A stretch of 16,319 nt of DNA from Spirochaetaceae bacterium (GTDB lineage: Bacteria > Spirochaetota > Spirochaetia > Treponematales > Breznakiellaceae), in the NCBI GenBank assembly GCA_031269165.1, contig JAISZQ010000252.1, positions 1 through 16,319 on the forward strand, given 5' to 3'. Shown here one piece after another: positions 1 to 7,187 of the stretch. The notes beneath the pieces are model-generated. The model did not search any database and was not told where the DNA came from. It saw only the letters and a program-made list of their open reading frames with translations. How positions within the stretch are numbered: the first letter of the stretch is position 1; the number at the start of each line of letters is the position of its first letter. Made by a program: the position numbers and the translations under genes.

Positions 1-339
1 CCACCTCAGGGTCTCGTCACTTACCCTTATCCCTTCCACCTCGGCCAGCTTCTCCGCCGCAAATGTTGGCCCAAAATCGCTGTACCTCTCCCGGTACGCT
101 TTCATCGCTCGCTCCCGCAACCCCGCCGCCGCTTTCCGGTTCGACAGTTTCCCCGTATTCCCGTGAATAAGCCCGCTGTCCCCCTTCCTCTCATAGGTTG
201 CGTATATCCGCCGCCCCTGCCGGCAACTGACTTTCAGCTCCCGCGCCGCCTCCGCTACCGTCTTGTGTCCCCGCTTTACCATCTCCATCACTTTCCCTCT
301 TATCAATTCCTTTTGTCCCATCGGTAGTCTCCCTGCCAT
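1..339 (-). CDS. IS transposase, N-terminal part (cut by window edge)
   Basis: The 113 visible codons run from ATG at 339 to the window edge and stay open. The start follows a good ribosome site (GGAGGACGAA). The protein opens with a basic helix-turn-helix-like segment (GHKTVAEAARELKVSCRQ, about residues 24-41). It continues with GLIHGNTGKLSNRKAA and then YSDFGPTFAAEKLAE...VSDETLRW. That order (HTH, 'GL-HGN-G--SNR', 'DFGPT-A-EKL') is typical of ISNCY-type (ISDol1-like) and related DDE integrase-fold transposases. The catalytic core would lie off the window, so activity cannot be judged. A longer reading starting at 406 in another frame is not supported. The family name is from memory; the transposase call itself is fairly sure. 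Confidence 0.8.
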   Translation of the reverse strand, partial: MAGRLPMGQKELIRGKVMEMVKRGHKTVAEAARELKVSCRQGRRIYATYERKGDSGLIHGNTGKLSNRKAAAGLRERAMKAYRERYSDFGPTFAAEKLAEVEGIRVSDETLRW

Positions 340-418
340 TTCGTCCTCCTGCCACTATTCTACCTAATGGGACATTTCTATTGTGGTTACATGAGGACAT
401 TATCATTGTGGTTCAACA
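340..418 (-). mobile_element. Terminal region of the insertion sequence
   Basis: Upstream of the transposase, read on the minus strand, the element begins TGTTGAACCACAAT (418-405). It then carries two imperfect copies of a roughly 25-bp word: AACCACAAT-N2-A-N-ATGTCC at the tip, and again just before the ribosome site. Repeated subterminal words of this kind usually bind transposase. The same tip sequence recurs at 16014-16027, which fixes the IS boundary at about 418. The opposite end is outside the window. Confidence 0.7.
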
Positions 419-462
419 GCCCTCGCTCCTCGCAATCGGCAATGACGATTTCAAAAAAATAA

Positions 463-480
463 GAGTCTGTTCAAAATCTC
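463..480 (+). repeat. 18-nt GAG(T)CTGTTCAAAATCTC word, left partner
   Basis: GAGTCTGTTCAAAATCTC sits immediately before the first 119-bp repeat unit. An inverted near-copy is at 1674-1692 (one inserted T and one substitution) and a direct copy with one mismatch is at 16159-16176. Its ends (GAG...CTC) resemble terminal repeats of small mobile elements. No target-site duplication is visible next to it. Confidence 0.6.
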
Positions 481-837
481 CTCGCACTGGATTGCTTCGC
501 TTCACTCGCAATGACGGGCAGCCCGCTCGCTCACAATACCGGGAGGAGAGTTGTCATTGCGAGACGCAAAGCGGCAAAGCAATCCAGCCGGAGAAGGCCC
601 TCGCACTGGATTGCTTCGCTTCACTCGCAATGACGGGTAGCCCGCTCGCTCACAATACCGGGAGGAGAGTTGTCATTGCGAGACGCAAAGCGGCAAAGCA
701 ATCTAGCCGGAGAAGGCCCTCGCTCTGGATTTCTTCGCTTCACTCGCAATGACGGGCAGCCCGCTCGCTCACAACACCGGGAGGAGAGTTGTCATTGCGA
801 GACGCTCGTTAGAGCGGGCGAAGCAATCTAGTGTCCC
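481..837. repeat. Three tandem 119-bp REP-like units
   Basis: Units begin at 481, 600 and 719 with a constant period of 119 bp and only a few substitutions. Each holds two opposed modules: GGATTGCTTCGC...CGCAATGAC, then GTCATTGCGAG...AAGCAATC. A unit can therefore fold into large hairpins. The third unit is altered at its end, where 'cgctcgttagagcgggcg' replaces 'cgcaaagcggc'. The same words (GTCATTGCGAG, GCGAAGCAATCC) recur at 4634-4766, 7436-7505 and 10616-10890, so these are members of a dispersed REP/BIME-like family. Open reading frames across the block are by-products of the repeat. Confidence 0.85.
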
Positions 838-1071
838 GGCATGATGGTAACTGCGGATAAAAAAGACTATCCGGTAAAGCATAGAAGCCAAATACAGCCT
901 TTACGCGCCACAACTACAAAGCCTGTCAAAACCGCACTGTTTTTCGCCTTTTTCACGCTTTTTTCGTGTTTGATTAAAGCAAAACCGCAAGTCAACGCCT
1001 TAATAGAGGGTACAAGGCTGTTCCGAAACTTCTGTGCCGGAACAGCCCCATCTATACACAGGAAGGTGTCT

Positions 1072-1578
1072 ATGAAAGGACCAAGAGAATTGGCGGAAAA
1101 CGTCTGGTACGAGATTCGTACCGAGATTAATGTCGGCGAGCCTTTGTTCCGGCTGGCGTGGGCGGTAGTGCTCTTTTATCGGGTACTCATCGAAACGAAG
1201 GCGAAATTCGGTTTCGAGATGCGCGGGCTTGTACTCAATGAGGCATGGCTCACGTTCTATATGAAGCCCGCCAACGGGCTTGAGTTGCCCAAGATTATGC
1301 AGTGGATGAAGCAAACGTTCTCCCTCCGGTTCAACATTCGGACGGGAAGGAAGGCGCACCTTTGGGGAGAGCGGTACTGGTCGGAGATTCTGGCGGGGGA
1401 GCCGCCTGAGGAAGCGAAAGAGGTGGACTGGGATGCGGTCGGGGCGGAGGCAAAGACACCAATCCCGGAGGCAATGGCCTACGTGCTGAGTTGGGACAGC
1501 CTAAGGACGGGGGTATGGGAGGCGAAAACGAGTTTTTCGCCCAAGAACCCGCCCGATCCCGCTTCCCCGCCCGGTTAA
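1072..1578 (+). CDS. RAYT/Y1-transposase-like protein without HUH histidines
   Basis: This encodes 168 residues. ATG at 1072 is chosen because AGGAAGG stands just before it and similarity to the family begins at once; the in-frame reading back to 841 looks non-coding. The fold pattern matches REP-associated tyrosine transposases. VWYEIRTEINVGEPLF (11-26) corresponds to the usual 'vWYHVtsRgN--epLF', followed by a helix with KFGFEMRGLVLN (45-56), LPKIMQWMK (72-80) and RFNIRTGRKAHLWGERYWS (86-104). The family's Pro-Asn-His-x-His box should lie near residues 55-63, but that stretch reads LNEAWLTFY. The only histidine in the whole protein is His96. The segment before RFN (QTFSL) also lacks a tyrosine where the family usually has one. 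DNA cleavage by the HUH mechanism therefore looks impossible. The gene is intact and directly follows REP-like tandem repeats, so a retained, non-catalytic DNA-binding role is possible. The C-terminal 60 residues are acidic, then Pro-rich, and not recognised. Confidence 0.7.
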   Translation: MKGPRELAENVWYEIRTEINVGEPLFRLAWAVVLFYRVLIETKAKFGFEMRGLVLNEAWLTFYMKPANGLELPKIMQWMKQTFSLRFNIRTGRKAHLWGERYWSEILAGEPPEEAKEVDWDAVGAEAKTPIPEAMAYVLSWDSLRTGVWEAKTSFSPKNPPDPASPPG

Positions 1579-1673
1579 CCGCCCCCGGATCACGGCAAAA
1601 ACGACGCTACATACAGCCTCGCTTCCCCGCCCGAAGACGGCCGCAGGAAACGTTTGTCCCAATCCCGCAACGC

Positions 1674-1692
1674 GAGATTTTGAAACAGCCTC
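1674..1692 (-). repeat. 19-nt inverted partner of the 463-480 word
   Basis: Read on the minus strand this is GAGGCTGTTTCAAAATCTC. It matches 463-480 except for one extra T and one substitution, and points the opposite way. The two copies bracket the tandem repeats and the RAYT-like gene (about 1.23 kb). Confidence 0.6.
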
Positions 1693-1769
1693 TCCAGCCT
1701 CTATCCACAGTTTGAATAATGTCGGGATATTAGTGAAATGAGAGGGCGGCTGAATAGTTACGATTTTTG

Positions 1770-1798
1770 TTGACTTCCTACACATACCGGGGTATGCT
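1770..1798 (+). promoter_or_regulatory. Sigma-70-type promoter of the PTS activator
   Basis: TTGACT (1770-1775) and TATGCT (1793-1798) are 17 nt apart, which is close to consensus. The expected transcription start is at about 1804-1806, on top of the ATG at 1805, and no ribosome site precedes that ATG. The message may therefore be leaderless, unless another promoter lies further upstream. Confidence 0.65.
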
Positions 1799-1804
1799 CT
1801 AACG

Positions 1805-4552
1805 ATGAAGCGGATAGAGCTGATTCTACAGACTCTGCGGGCACTACCGGCGGGGCAGAGTCTTACCGCATCGCAACTGGGTGAGCGGCTGGGATTTTCG
1901 CGGGCGAATGTGAGTGGCGATCTTAACCGGCTCTGTGAAGAAGGGCTGACGGTGAAAAGCGGCCGCAAGCCGGTGGGGTATCTGGCGGTACGGAGCCGGA
2001 CGAAACTTGGGTTGCGGGAAGATAGTTTGGATGATTTTATCGGGAACTTTCCCAGTCTTGTCCAGTGCGGGGAACTGGCTAAGGCGGCGGTTCTGTATCC
2101 TCCTCATGGGATCAACATGCTGCTCATCGGGGAAACCGGAGTAGGAAAAAGCACCTTCGCGTCCCGCATCCACCGTTTTGCCCTTTCTCAGGAGAGGATG
2201 GTTGCCGGAACCGTTCTGGTTACGTTCAACTGCGCGGATTATGCGAACAATCCCCAGTTGCTCACCGGGTTGCTTTTCGGCGCGGTCAAAGGCGCCTACA
2301 CCGGGGCAGACCATGACAAACCCGGCCTTATTGAACGGGCTGACGGGGGGATGCTGTTTCTTGACGAGGTTCACCGGTTGCCCCCGGAAGGGCAGGAGAT
2401 GTTATTTACCTACATAGACCGGGGGGTATTCAGGCGTTTGGGAGAAACCGCCGGGGAACGAAAGGCCCGTGTGCTGCTGATATGCGCGACCACAGAGGAT
2501 CCCCAGTCGGCCCTGTTGCGGACATTTGTACGGCGGATTCCTATGGTTATCCGCATTCCCAGCCTTTTTGAACTGTCCCTGGACGAACGGGCAACCCTTA
2601 TCAACGGCTTTTTTACCGAGGAGGCGCGGCGGCTTGACGCAAAGATTCAGGTGTCGGTCAACAGTATTCGGGCACTTCTGGGTTACGCCTGTCCGGGCAA
2701 CATCGGGCAGTTGAGAAGCGACATCCAGCTCCTCTGCGCGATGGCCTATTCCCGATTCGTTTCCCATGAGAAGGATTTTATCGGTATCGACAGCTTTTCT
2801 CTGCCGCATCACATCCGCAACGGCTTTTTCAGCGAACATAACCGTCGGGAGATATGGAACCGGGTTCCCGGTTTGGGTCTGGGGTATATCGTGTTCACCC
2901 GTGAAGGCCCGGACGTTCCCGATAGGGAATCAAGTAGCGCGCCTTCGGATATTTACCAGATGATAGAGCAACAGACCAGAGATATGAGGCGTGTAGGTCT
3001 TAAGGAAGAGGAAATTCGAGTCGGTTTGAATACAGTGGTGGAACGGTACTATAAAAATCTCACGGAGTCGGCAGCGGATTTGGTCAATTTCAAGGAGATT
3101 GAGCGGCTGGTGGGCCCGGAAATTATCGCGACCGTGGACCGGATGCTTTGTCTCGCCCCAGAACGGTTCACAGAACGGTCATCAGAACAGTTTTCTGAAC
3201 GGTTTTCGTCCATTCCGGGGGTCAATATTCGCTGGGCTCTGGCGATACATCTTTACAAGGCAATCGGGCGGATGCGTCGGCATCAGGAGATCGTCAATCC
3301 CCGTCTTGAAGAGATAAAGACTCAGTATCCCCGGCAGTTTGAAGCGGCTTTGAGCTGTCTGAATATTATCAGGCAGGATTTTGGTATCGCTTTTCCCGAA
3401 GACGAGGCGGGTTTTATCGCATTCTTTCTGGATCCCCAGTTGCTCCGTACCGAAAAAGCCCCGCTGGTGAGGATCGTCGTGGTCGCTCACGGCAACGGAA
3501 CGGCATCCGGCATGGCACAGGCCGCTAATGAACTGACGGGCACGGAAATAGCCGTGGGTTTCGATATGCCCCTGCAAGAGAACCCCGGTACTACCTATCA
3601 GGCAATACGGAAGTATTGTGCCGCCCTTTCTGATGTACGGGAGGTTTTTCTCTTGGTTGACATGGGGTCTTTAGTCGATTTTGCCCCGAATCTCAGCCGG
3701 GATTTGGGCATCCGCACTGATTGTTGTGTTCTGGCGAGTACCCTGCATGTCTTGGAAGCCTCCCGCAAAGCTTTGCTGGGATACCCGCTTCGCCGGGTGG
3801 CGGAGGATGTCAGAAATATTGCGGGGCTTGCCTTGGGAGAGGGACAACCTGCCCGGCAGACATCCGGTTCCGCCCTGTATCTCCTTACCGTTTGTTCGAC
3901 TGGTGAAGGCAACGCGACTATGCTCAAAAAACTGCTGGAGGAAAAACTCGATCTCAAGGATGGACTCTGCGAAATCATCGCCCTGCAAATCACCGATCCC
4001 AAAACCTTTTCCGCCGAGACAGACCGCATTGCCCGGAAGGGACGAATTATCGCCGTTGCCGGCCCCTTTGATACCGGACTTCCCGTTCTCCACCTGTCCG
4101 TTCAAGATGTCTTCGATGACCAACACGGCAATGGGTCGGCCATGGAAAAAATTCAGGAAATCATCAATCTTGAATCCCTTTTTCAGCATATCACCCCGGC
4201 CATCACGCCTATGCTGGATAGCTTCGATGTACCCGATGCCCCCGGCGGAGAGCGCATTACCCAGGACATCCGGAGACTCATCGAACGGCTGGGTAACCTG
4301 CTCCAGATGGAAGTGGACGAGAAGATGACCGTCGGTATTTTTTGCCACATTGCCTTCATGCTAAACCGACTCAAAAAGGGACAGCTTACCGCGCCCTTTC
4401 CCGGCAAAGAGGGTTTTTTGGAAAAATATCCCGGCGTGATCGACCATGCAAGTCGGGAATGCCGGAACCTCGGCATTGACTACGGTGTCGTCATTCCCCA
4501 AGACGAAATCTGCTACATCGCCGCCTTTTTCACGCGGGAAAATATTATGTAG
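1805..4552 (+). CDS. LevR/ManR-type sigma-54 activator with PRD and PTS domains
   Basis: This 915-residue regulator activates sigma-54 RNA polymerase and senses PTS phosphorylation. Domains in order: a winged-helix DNA-binding domain (1-65; SQLGERLGFSRANVSGDLNRL); an AAA+ sigma-54 domain (about 80-320) with Walker A GETGVGKS (109-116), the sigma-54 contact loop as GAYTGA (163-168, Tyr for the usual Phe) and Walker B GMLFLDE (182-188); PRD1 (about 425-545, His482 in AIHLYKAI); a mannose-type EIIA-like domain (from about 553, phosphorylatable His562 in VAHGNGTA); an EIIB-like segment with a Cys loop (VCSTGEGNAT); and a C-terminal PRD2 (FCHIAFML...IPQDEICYIAAFF). The second histidine usual near the end of each PRD is not seen. 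Length and order match LevR/ManR. The start is required by the HTH, which begins at residue 1. Two sigma-54 promoters lie downstream, in front of ptsH and in front of the EIIA gene; these are its likely targets. A 12-nt tandem repeat (3159-3206) encodes part of PRD1. Confidence 0.93.
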   Translation: MKRIELILQTLRALPAGQSLTASQLGERLGFSRANVSGDLNRLCEEGLTVKSGRKPVGYLAVRSRTKLGLREDSLDDFIGNFPSLVQCGELAKAAVLYPPHGINMLLIGETGVGKSTFASRIHRFALSQERMVAGTVLVTFNCADYANNPQLLTGLLFGAVKGAYTGADHDKPGLIERADGGMLFLDEVHRLPPEGQEMLFTYIDRGVFRRLGETAGERKARVLLICATTEDPQSALLRTFVRRIPMVIRIPSLFELSLDERATLINGFFTEEARRLDAKIQVSVNSIRALLGYACPGNIGQLRSDIQLLCAMAYSRFVSHEKDFIGIDSFSLPHHIRNGFFSEHNRREIWNRVPGLGLGYIVFTREGPDVPDRESSSAPSDIYQMIEQQTRDMRRVGLKEEEIRVGLNTVVERYYKNLTESAADLVNFKEIERLVGPEIIATVDRMLCLAPERFTERSSEQFSERFSSIPGVNIRWALAIHLYKAIGRMRRHQEIVNPRLEEIKTQYPRQFEAALSCLNIIRQDFGIAFPEDEAGFIAFFLDPQLLRTEKAPLVRIVVVAHGNGTASGMAQAANELTGTEIAVGFDMPLQENPGTTYQAIRKYCAALSDVREVFLLVDMGSLVDFAPNLSRDLGIRTDCCVLASTLHVLEASRKALLGYPLRRVAEDVRNIAGLALGEGQPARQTSGSALYLLTVCSTGEGNATMLKKLLEEKLDLKDGLCEIIALQITDPKTFSAETDRIARKGRIIAVAGPFDTGLPVLHLSVQDVFDDQHGNGSAMEKIQEIINLESLFQHITPAITPMLDSFDVPDAPGGERITQDIRRLIERLGNLLQMEVDEKMTVGIFCHIAFMLNRLKKGQLTAPFPGKEGFLEKYPGVIDHASRECRNLGIDYGVVIPQDEICYIAAFFTRENIM
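3159..3206 (+). repeat. In-frame 12-nt tandem repeat, four units
   Basis: Four successive 12-nt units of the form C(A/T)GAAC(G/A)GTN3 (3159-3170, 3171-3182, 3183-3194, 3195-3206) encode the quasi-repeat ERFT-ERSS-EQFS-ERFS inside PRD1 of the activator. Gain or loss of a unit would add or remove four residues without a frameshift. Confidence 0.75.
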
Positions 4553-4633
4553 CGTCTGTCCATAAAGAACGTGCCGGGTGGTATGGTTCTCCCCGCCGAT
4601 AACCGCTCCCCCAACAGTACCCGCCCCCCGCCC

Positions 4634-4766
4634 GTCATTGCGAGCGAGCGGCACATTGCCGAGCGAAGCAATCGGCTCAACGCTTCGCGTTGCGCTTGTG
4701 TGAGGACCTTCCGCGTCTGGATTGCTTCACCAACGGCAACTGTGTTGCCGCGGGTTCGCAATGACG
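4634..4766. repeat. REP-like palindromes between the activator gene and ptsH
   Basis: The stretch opens with GTCATTGCGAGCGAGCGGC...GCGAAGCAATC and closes with GGATTGCTTCACC...CGCAATGAC, in opposed orientation like the modules at 481-837. The second module has an inner hairpin, ACGGCAAC-TGT-GTTGCCG. The remaining gene-free bases from 4553 to 4633 show no clear terminator or other signal. Confidence 0.7.
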
Positions 4767-4809
4767 TGGGGCCGCTCCCAAAACACTACCCATCCAAAAG
4801 GCGTGCTCT

Positions 4810-4823
4810 GCGGTGTGTTTTAC
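4810..4823 (+). promoter_or_regulatory. Candidate activator site upstream of ptsH
   Basis: GCGGTGTGTTTTAC matches 13 of 14 positions of GCGATGTGTTTTAC at 7545-7558, which lies upstream of the other sigma-54 promoter. An inverted half AAAACAC lies at 4780-4786, upstream of this copy. Its position about 64 bp before the -24 element suits an enhancer-type site for the LevR-like protein. Binding is inferred. Confidence 0.5.
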
Positions 4824-4853
4824 AATACCTGTCGGCTTAAAGAGGGAAATGAT

Positions 4854-4868
4854 GTTGCCCTGGGCAAC
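4854..4868. promoter_or_regulatory. Perfect 15-bp palindrome next to the ptsH promoter
   Basis: GTTGCCC-T-GGGCAAC has perfect seven-base arms around one central base. It ends 18 bp before the -24 element. The second sigma-54 promoter has no equivalent, so a separate regulator acting only on ptsHI is possible. It could instead be a chance palindrome. Confidence 0.4.
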
Positions 4869-4886
4869 TCAATCCCCGGTCTGTTT

Positions 4887-4901
4887 TGGCACGATTTTTG
4901 C
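4887..4901 (+). promoter_or_regulatory. Sigma-54 (-24/-12) promoter of ptsH-ptsI
   Basis: TGGCACGATTTTTGC has the invariant GG (4888-4889) and GC (4900-4901) separated by exactly 10 bases, matching the TGGCAC-N5-TTGC consensus. Expected start of transcription is at about 4912, giving a leader of about 24 nt to the ptsH ATG. It lies downstream of a sigma-54 activator gene. Confidence 0.9.
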
Positions 4902-4935
4902 TTATAATAAAGGCAAAACACTCTGGAGGATACGA

Positions 4936-5202
4936 ATGGTAAGCTCGTGTATTGAGATTACAAACAGCATCGGGTTTCATGCCCGTCCCGCTTCGTTGCT
5001 CATTGATACGGCACGGCGGTTTTTCAGTACCGTGACGATAACGAAGGGAGATCGGACGGTTGGTACGGATTCGCTCGTGGCCCTGCTGAAACTACAGGTA
5101 AAACAGGGAGATACGGTAACTCTTTCCGCCGACGGTGCCGATGAGGATGCGGCTCTTAAGTGTTTGGTGGAGCTGATAGAGGGAAAATTTGGTGAAAACT
5201 GA
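4936..5202 (+). CDS. ptsH: HPr phosphocarrier protein
   Basis: An 88-residue cytoplasmic protein that carries the phosphoryl group from enzyme I to EIIA. GFHARPAS holds the active His15 with Arg17. Ser46 lies in GTDSLVALL, at the position used by HPr kinase in organisms that have one; whether it is used here is unknown. The ATG at 4936 follows GGAGGA with a normal gap. The gene is first behind the -24/-12 promoter at 4887, and its end overlaps the start of ptsI, so the two are probably translationally coupled. Confidence 0.95.
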   Translation: MVSSCIEITNSIGFHARPASLLIDTARRFFSTVTITKGDRTVGTDSLVALLKLQVKQGDTVTLSADGADEDAALKCLVELIEGKFGEN

Positions 5203-6868
5203 TGCGATAGTCTGCAAGACGGAAGGCCCGGTATTAACCGGGATCGGCGGTACCGAAAGAATGGCCGTAGGAATCGCGTGGGTACTCGATGAATCCGGCA
5301 CCGTCGCGAAATCCGTTACGGGAGCACCTTCATCGCTGGGGCCGGAAGACTTGACCGCTGCCTTGGAAAAAAGCCGGGAACAGGTGCGGCGTCTTATCGC
5401 GGCCGTGCCCGTCCATGAGGGAGAGATTTTTTCCACCCATTTGAACTTTCTGGAAGATCCCGCCTTTACCCAAGAGCCGCTTGAAACGATGAAAAAAACC
5501 GGCTGTGACGCAATGGAAGCGGTCAGGCGGGCAAGCGAAGAACTACAGGCGGTCTTTCAGGAATTCGACGACCCCTATATGCGCGAGCGGGCTGCCGATA
5601 TACGGGATGTGGGAGAACGGATCCTCCGTAACCTTCGAGGGGAAAGTGAGGAAGATTTGACCGCTCTGCCCCCGCACACCATCTTAGTCGCAGCGGACGT
5701 CACCCCAAGCCGGACCGCCCGTCTTGATCCCCGGCAGGTACGGGGCATCGTAACCGAAATGGGCGGTAGGACGAGCCATGCGGTGATCATCGCCGGGGTG
5801 ATGAATCTGGCAGCGGTAGTAGGCTGCAAAGACCTGTTGTCCGTTGTGAAGACGGGGGACCGGCTCATTGTGGATTCCCCAAGGGGAACAATTTATGTCA
5901 ACCCCGGCGAGGAGCGAATAAAGGAGTACCAAGCAAAGATTGAAAAGGCCGCACGGGAAGAAGAAGCGCGTCAAAAAACCGGGACGGCCCAACTCGTGAG
6001 GAAAGACGGCAGCCGGGTTTTGGTGGCCGCCAACATTGGCAGTCCGGCAGAAGCGGACATTGCCCTGCAAAAAGGCGCGGACGGCATCGGGCTTTTCCGC
6101 ACTGAGTTCCTCTTTATGGACCGCAAGGAGATGCCCGGCGAAGAAGAGCAGTACGAGGCGTACCGAAAGGTCGCGGAGATCTTTGCCGGGAAGCCGGTGG
6201 TTATCCGCACGCTGGATATAGGCGGCGACAAACCGCTTCCCTACTTGGCGATGCGCCGGGAAGAGAACCCATTCCTCGGTCTCAGGGCCATCCGGCTTTG
6301 CCTTGCCCGCGAGGACGTGTTTCGCGTCCAGCTTAAAGCGTTGCTCCGGGCGGCAACGGCGGGAAATATCCACGTCATGTTTCCCATGATTTCTTCCCTC
6401 CAAGAACTCCGGGCGGCCAAAAATGTTCTGGAATCCTGCAAGGCAGAACTGACCCGTGCGGGAGTCCCCTTTTTCGCGGATCTCAAGGTCGGCATGATGG
6501 TCGAGATTCCCGCCGCCGCGCTATTGGCCCGCGACTTTGCCGCCGAAGTGGATTTTTTCAGTATCGGCACCAACGATCTTACCCAATACACCCTAGCCGT
6601 TGACCGGGGAAACCCCGATGTGAACCCCCTCTACGATTTTATGCACCCCGCCGTGACGGCCCTCGTGCAAAAAACCATAGAGGCGGCCCACTGCCTGAGC
6701 ATCCCCTGTTTTATGTGCGGAGAAATGGCCTCTTTCCCTCAGGCGATTCCCCTGCTGGCCCAATGCGGACTAGACGAATTTTCCGTCAGCATCGATGCGG
6801 TTGCAAGGACGAAGGAGATTCTGTTGCAACAGGAGGGAATACAGACGGATCCGGCTGTCTGCCCATGA
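5192..6868 (+). CDS. ptsI: PTS enzyme I (PEP-protein phosphotransferase)
   Basis: Enzyme I takes phosphate from phosphoenolpyruvate and passes it to HPr. The active His196 lies in GGRTSHAVIIAG. The PEP-binding barrel follows with GIGLFRTEFLF, DIGGDKPLPY, ENPFLGLRAIR, SIGTNDLTQYTLAVDRGN and the active Cys in FMCGEMAS. At 558 residues it is slightly short of the usual 570-575 but complete. GTG at 5192 is preferred to TTG at 5189 because AGAGGG (5178-5183) is then 8 nt away; either start overlaps ptsH by 11-14 nt. Confidence 0.95.
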   Translation: MKTDAIVCKTEGPVLTGIGGTERMAVGIAWVLDESGTVAKSVTGAPSSLGPEDLTAALEKSREQVRRLIAAVPVHEGEIFSTHLNFLEDPAFTQEPLETMKKTGCDAMEAVRRASEELQAVFQEFDDPYMRERAADIRDVGERILRNLRGESEEDLTALPPHTILVAADVTPSRTARLDPRQVRGIVTEMGGRTSHAVIIAGVMNLAAVVGCKDLLSVVKTGDRLIVDSPRGTIYVNPGEERIKEYQAKIEKAAREEEARQKTGTAQLVRKDGSRVLVAANIGSPAEADIALQKGADGIGLFRTEFLFMDRKEMPGEEEQYEAYRKVAEIFAGKPVVIRTLDIGGDKPLPYLAMRREENPFLGLRAIRLCLAREDVFRVQLKALLRAATAGNIHVMFPMISSLQELRAAKNVLESCKAELTRAGVPFFADLKVGMMVEIPAAALLARDFAAEVDFFSIGTNDLTQYTLAVDRGNPDVNPLYDFMHPAVTALVQKTIEAAHCLSIPCFMCGEMASFPQAIPLLAQCGLDEFSVSIDAVARTKEILLQQEGIQTDPAVCP

Positions 6869-6938
6869 TGGTAAAATAAACAAACCGGCGCACCAAAATC
6901 CGCGTTATCGGCGGTTCCTTTGGCTTTATTTTTTTCTA

Positions 6939-6992
6939 TTTGCTTAAGTTGTTAAGAGGGGGAAGTCTCCCCCAGTCAACAACGTAAGCAAA
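6939..6992. repeat. Large hairpin repeat, copy 1
   Basis: Arms TTTGCTTAAGTTGTT (6939-6953) and its complement (6978-6992) match at 14 of 15 positions. They enclose an inner stem GGGGGA/TCCCCC with an AGTC loop. Related copies lie at 7141-7187, in half form at 7302-7325, and at the right edge from 16185. It lacks a T-tract, so it is not an obvious terminator. Confidence 0.75.
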
Positions 6993-7103
6993 TGGAATAT
7001 AAGAGTGGTCAACGGATTACACAGATTTTTAGTTTTTTGTCCGCGAATGTACGCGAATGTGCGCCATACATGGCGTTGCGAATGCGCGCTGATGGGTATG
7101 TAT
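6958..7103 (+). repeat. Dispersed repeat of about 140 bp, copy A
   Basis: This is nearly identical to 16186-16317 from the GGGGGAAGTCTCCCCC hairpin through the 'gtccgcgaatgtacgcgaatg' stretch to 'gatgggtatgtat'. Copy A carries an extra segment of about 15 bp that is itself a palindrome (GCGCCATACATGGCG). Confidence 0.8.
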
Positions 7104-7140
7104 TATTCGTATTTATTCGCGCCATTCGCGGACCAAAATT

Positions 7141-7187
7141 CTTAAGTTGTTGACAGTGGGAAGTCTCCCCCAGTCAACAACGTAAGC
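7141..7187. repeat. Large hairpin repeat, copy 2
   Basis: CTTAAGTTGTTGAC pairs with GTCAACAACGTAAG with one mismatch, and the inner TGGGA/TCCCCCA stem is retained. The downstream flank (aatgg-rtataaga-tggt) also matches copy 1, so more than the hairpin was duplicated. Confidence 0.7.

Noticed and set aside
381..752. Open frame across the tandem repeats
   Set aside because: It encodes only the repeated REP-like sequence.
481..837. CRISPR-like or phage-derived array
   Set aside because: The full 119-bp unit is conserved, with no variable spacer segment.
841..1071. N-terminal extension of the RAYT-like gene
   Set aside because: In frame, but composition is unlike the gene, no family similarity is seen, and a good ribosome site precedes the ATG at 1072.
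3671..4348. Minus-strand 225-codon frame and plus-strand 215-codon frame inside the activator gene
   Set aside because: Both lie inside the EIIA/EIIB/PRD2 part of the activator, whose motifs are convincing; neither alternative shows a recognisable domain.
6869..6938. Strong intrinsic terminator after ptsI
   Set aside because: A T-run is present but the preceding stem is short and imperfect.
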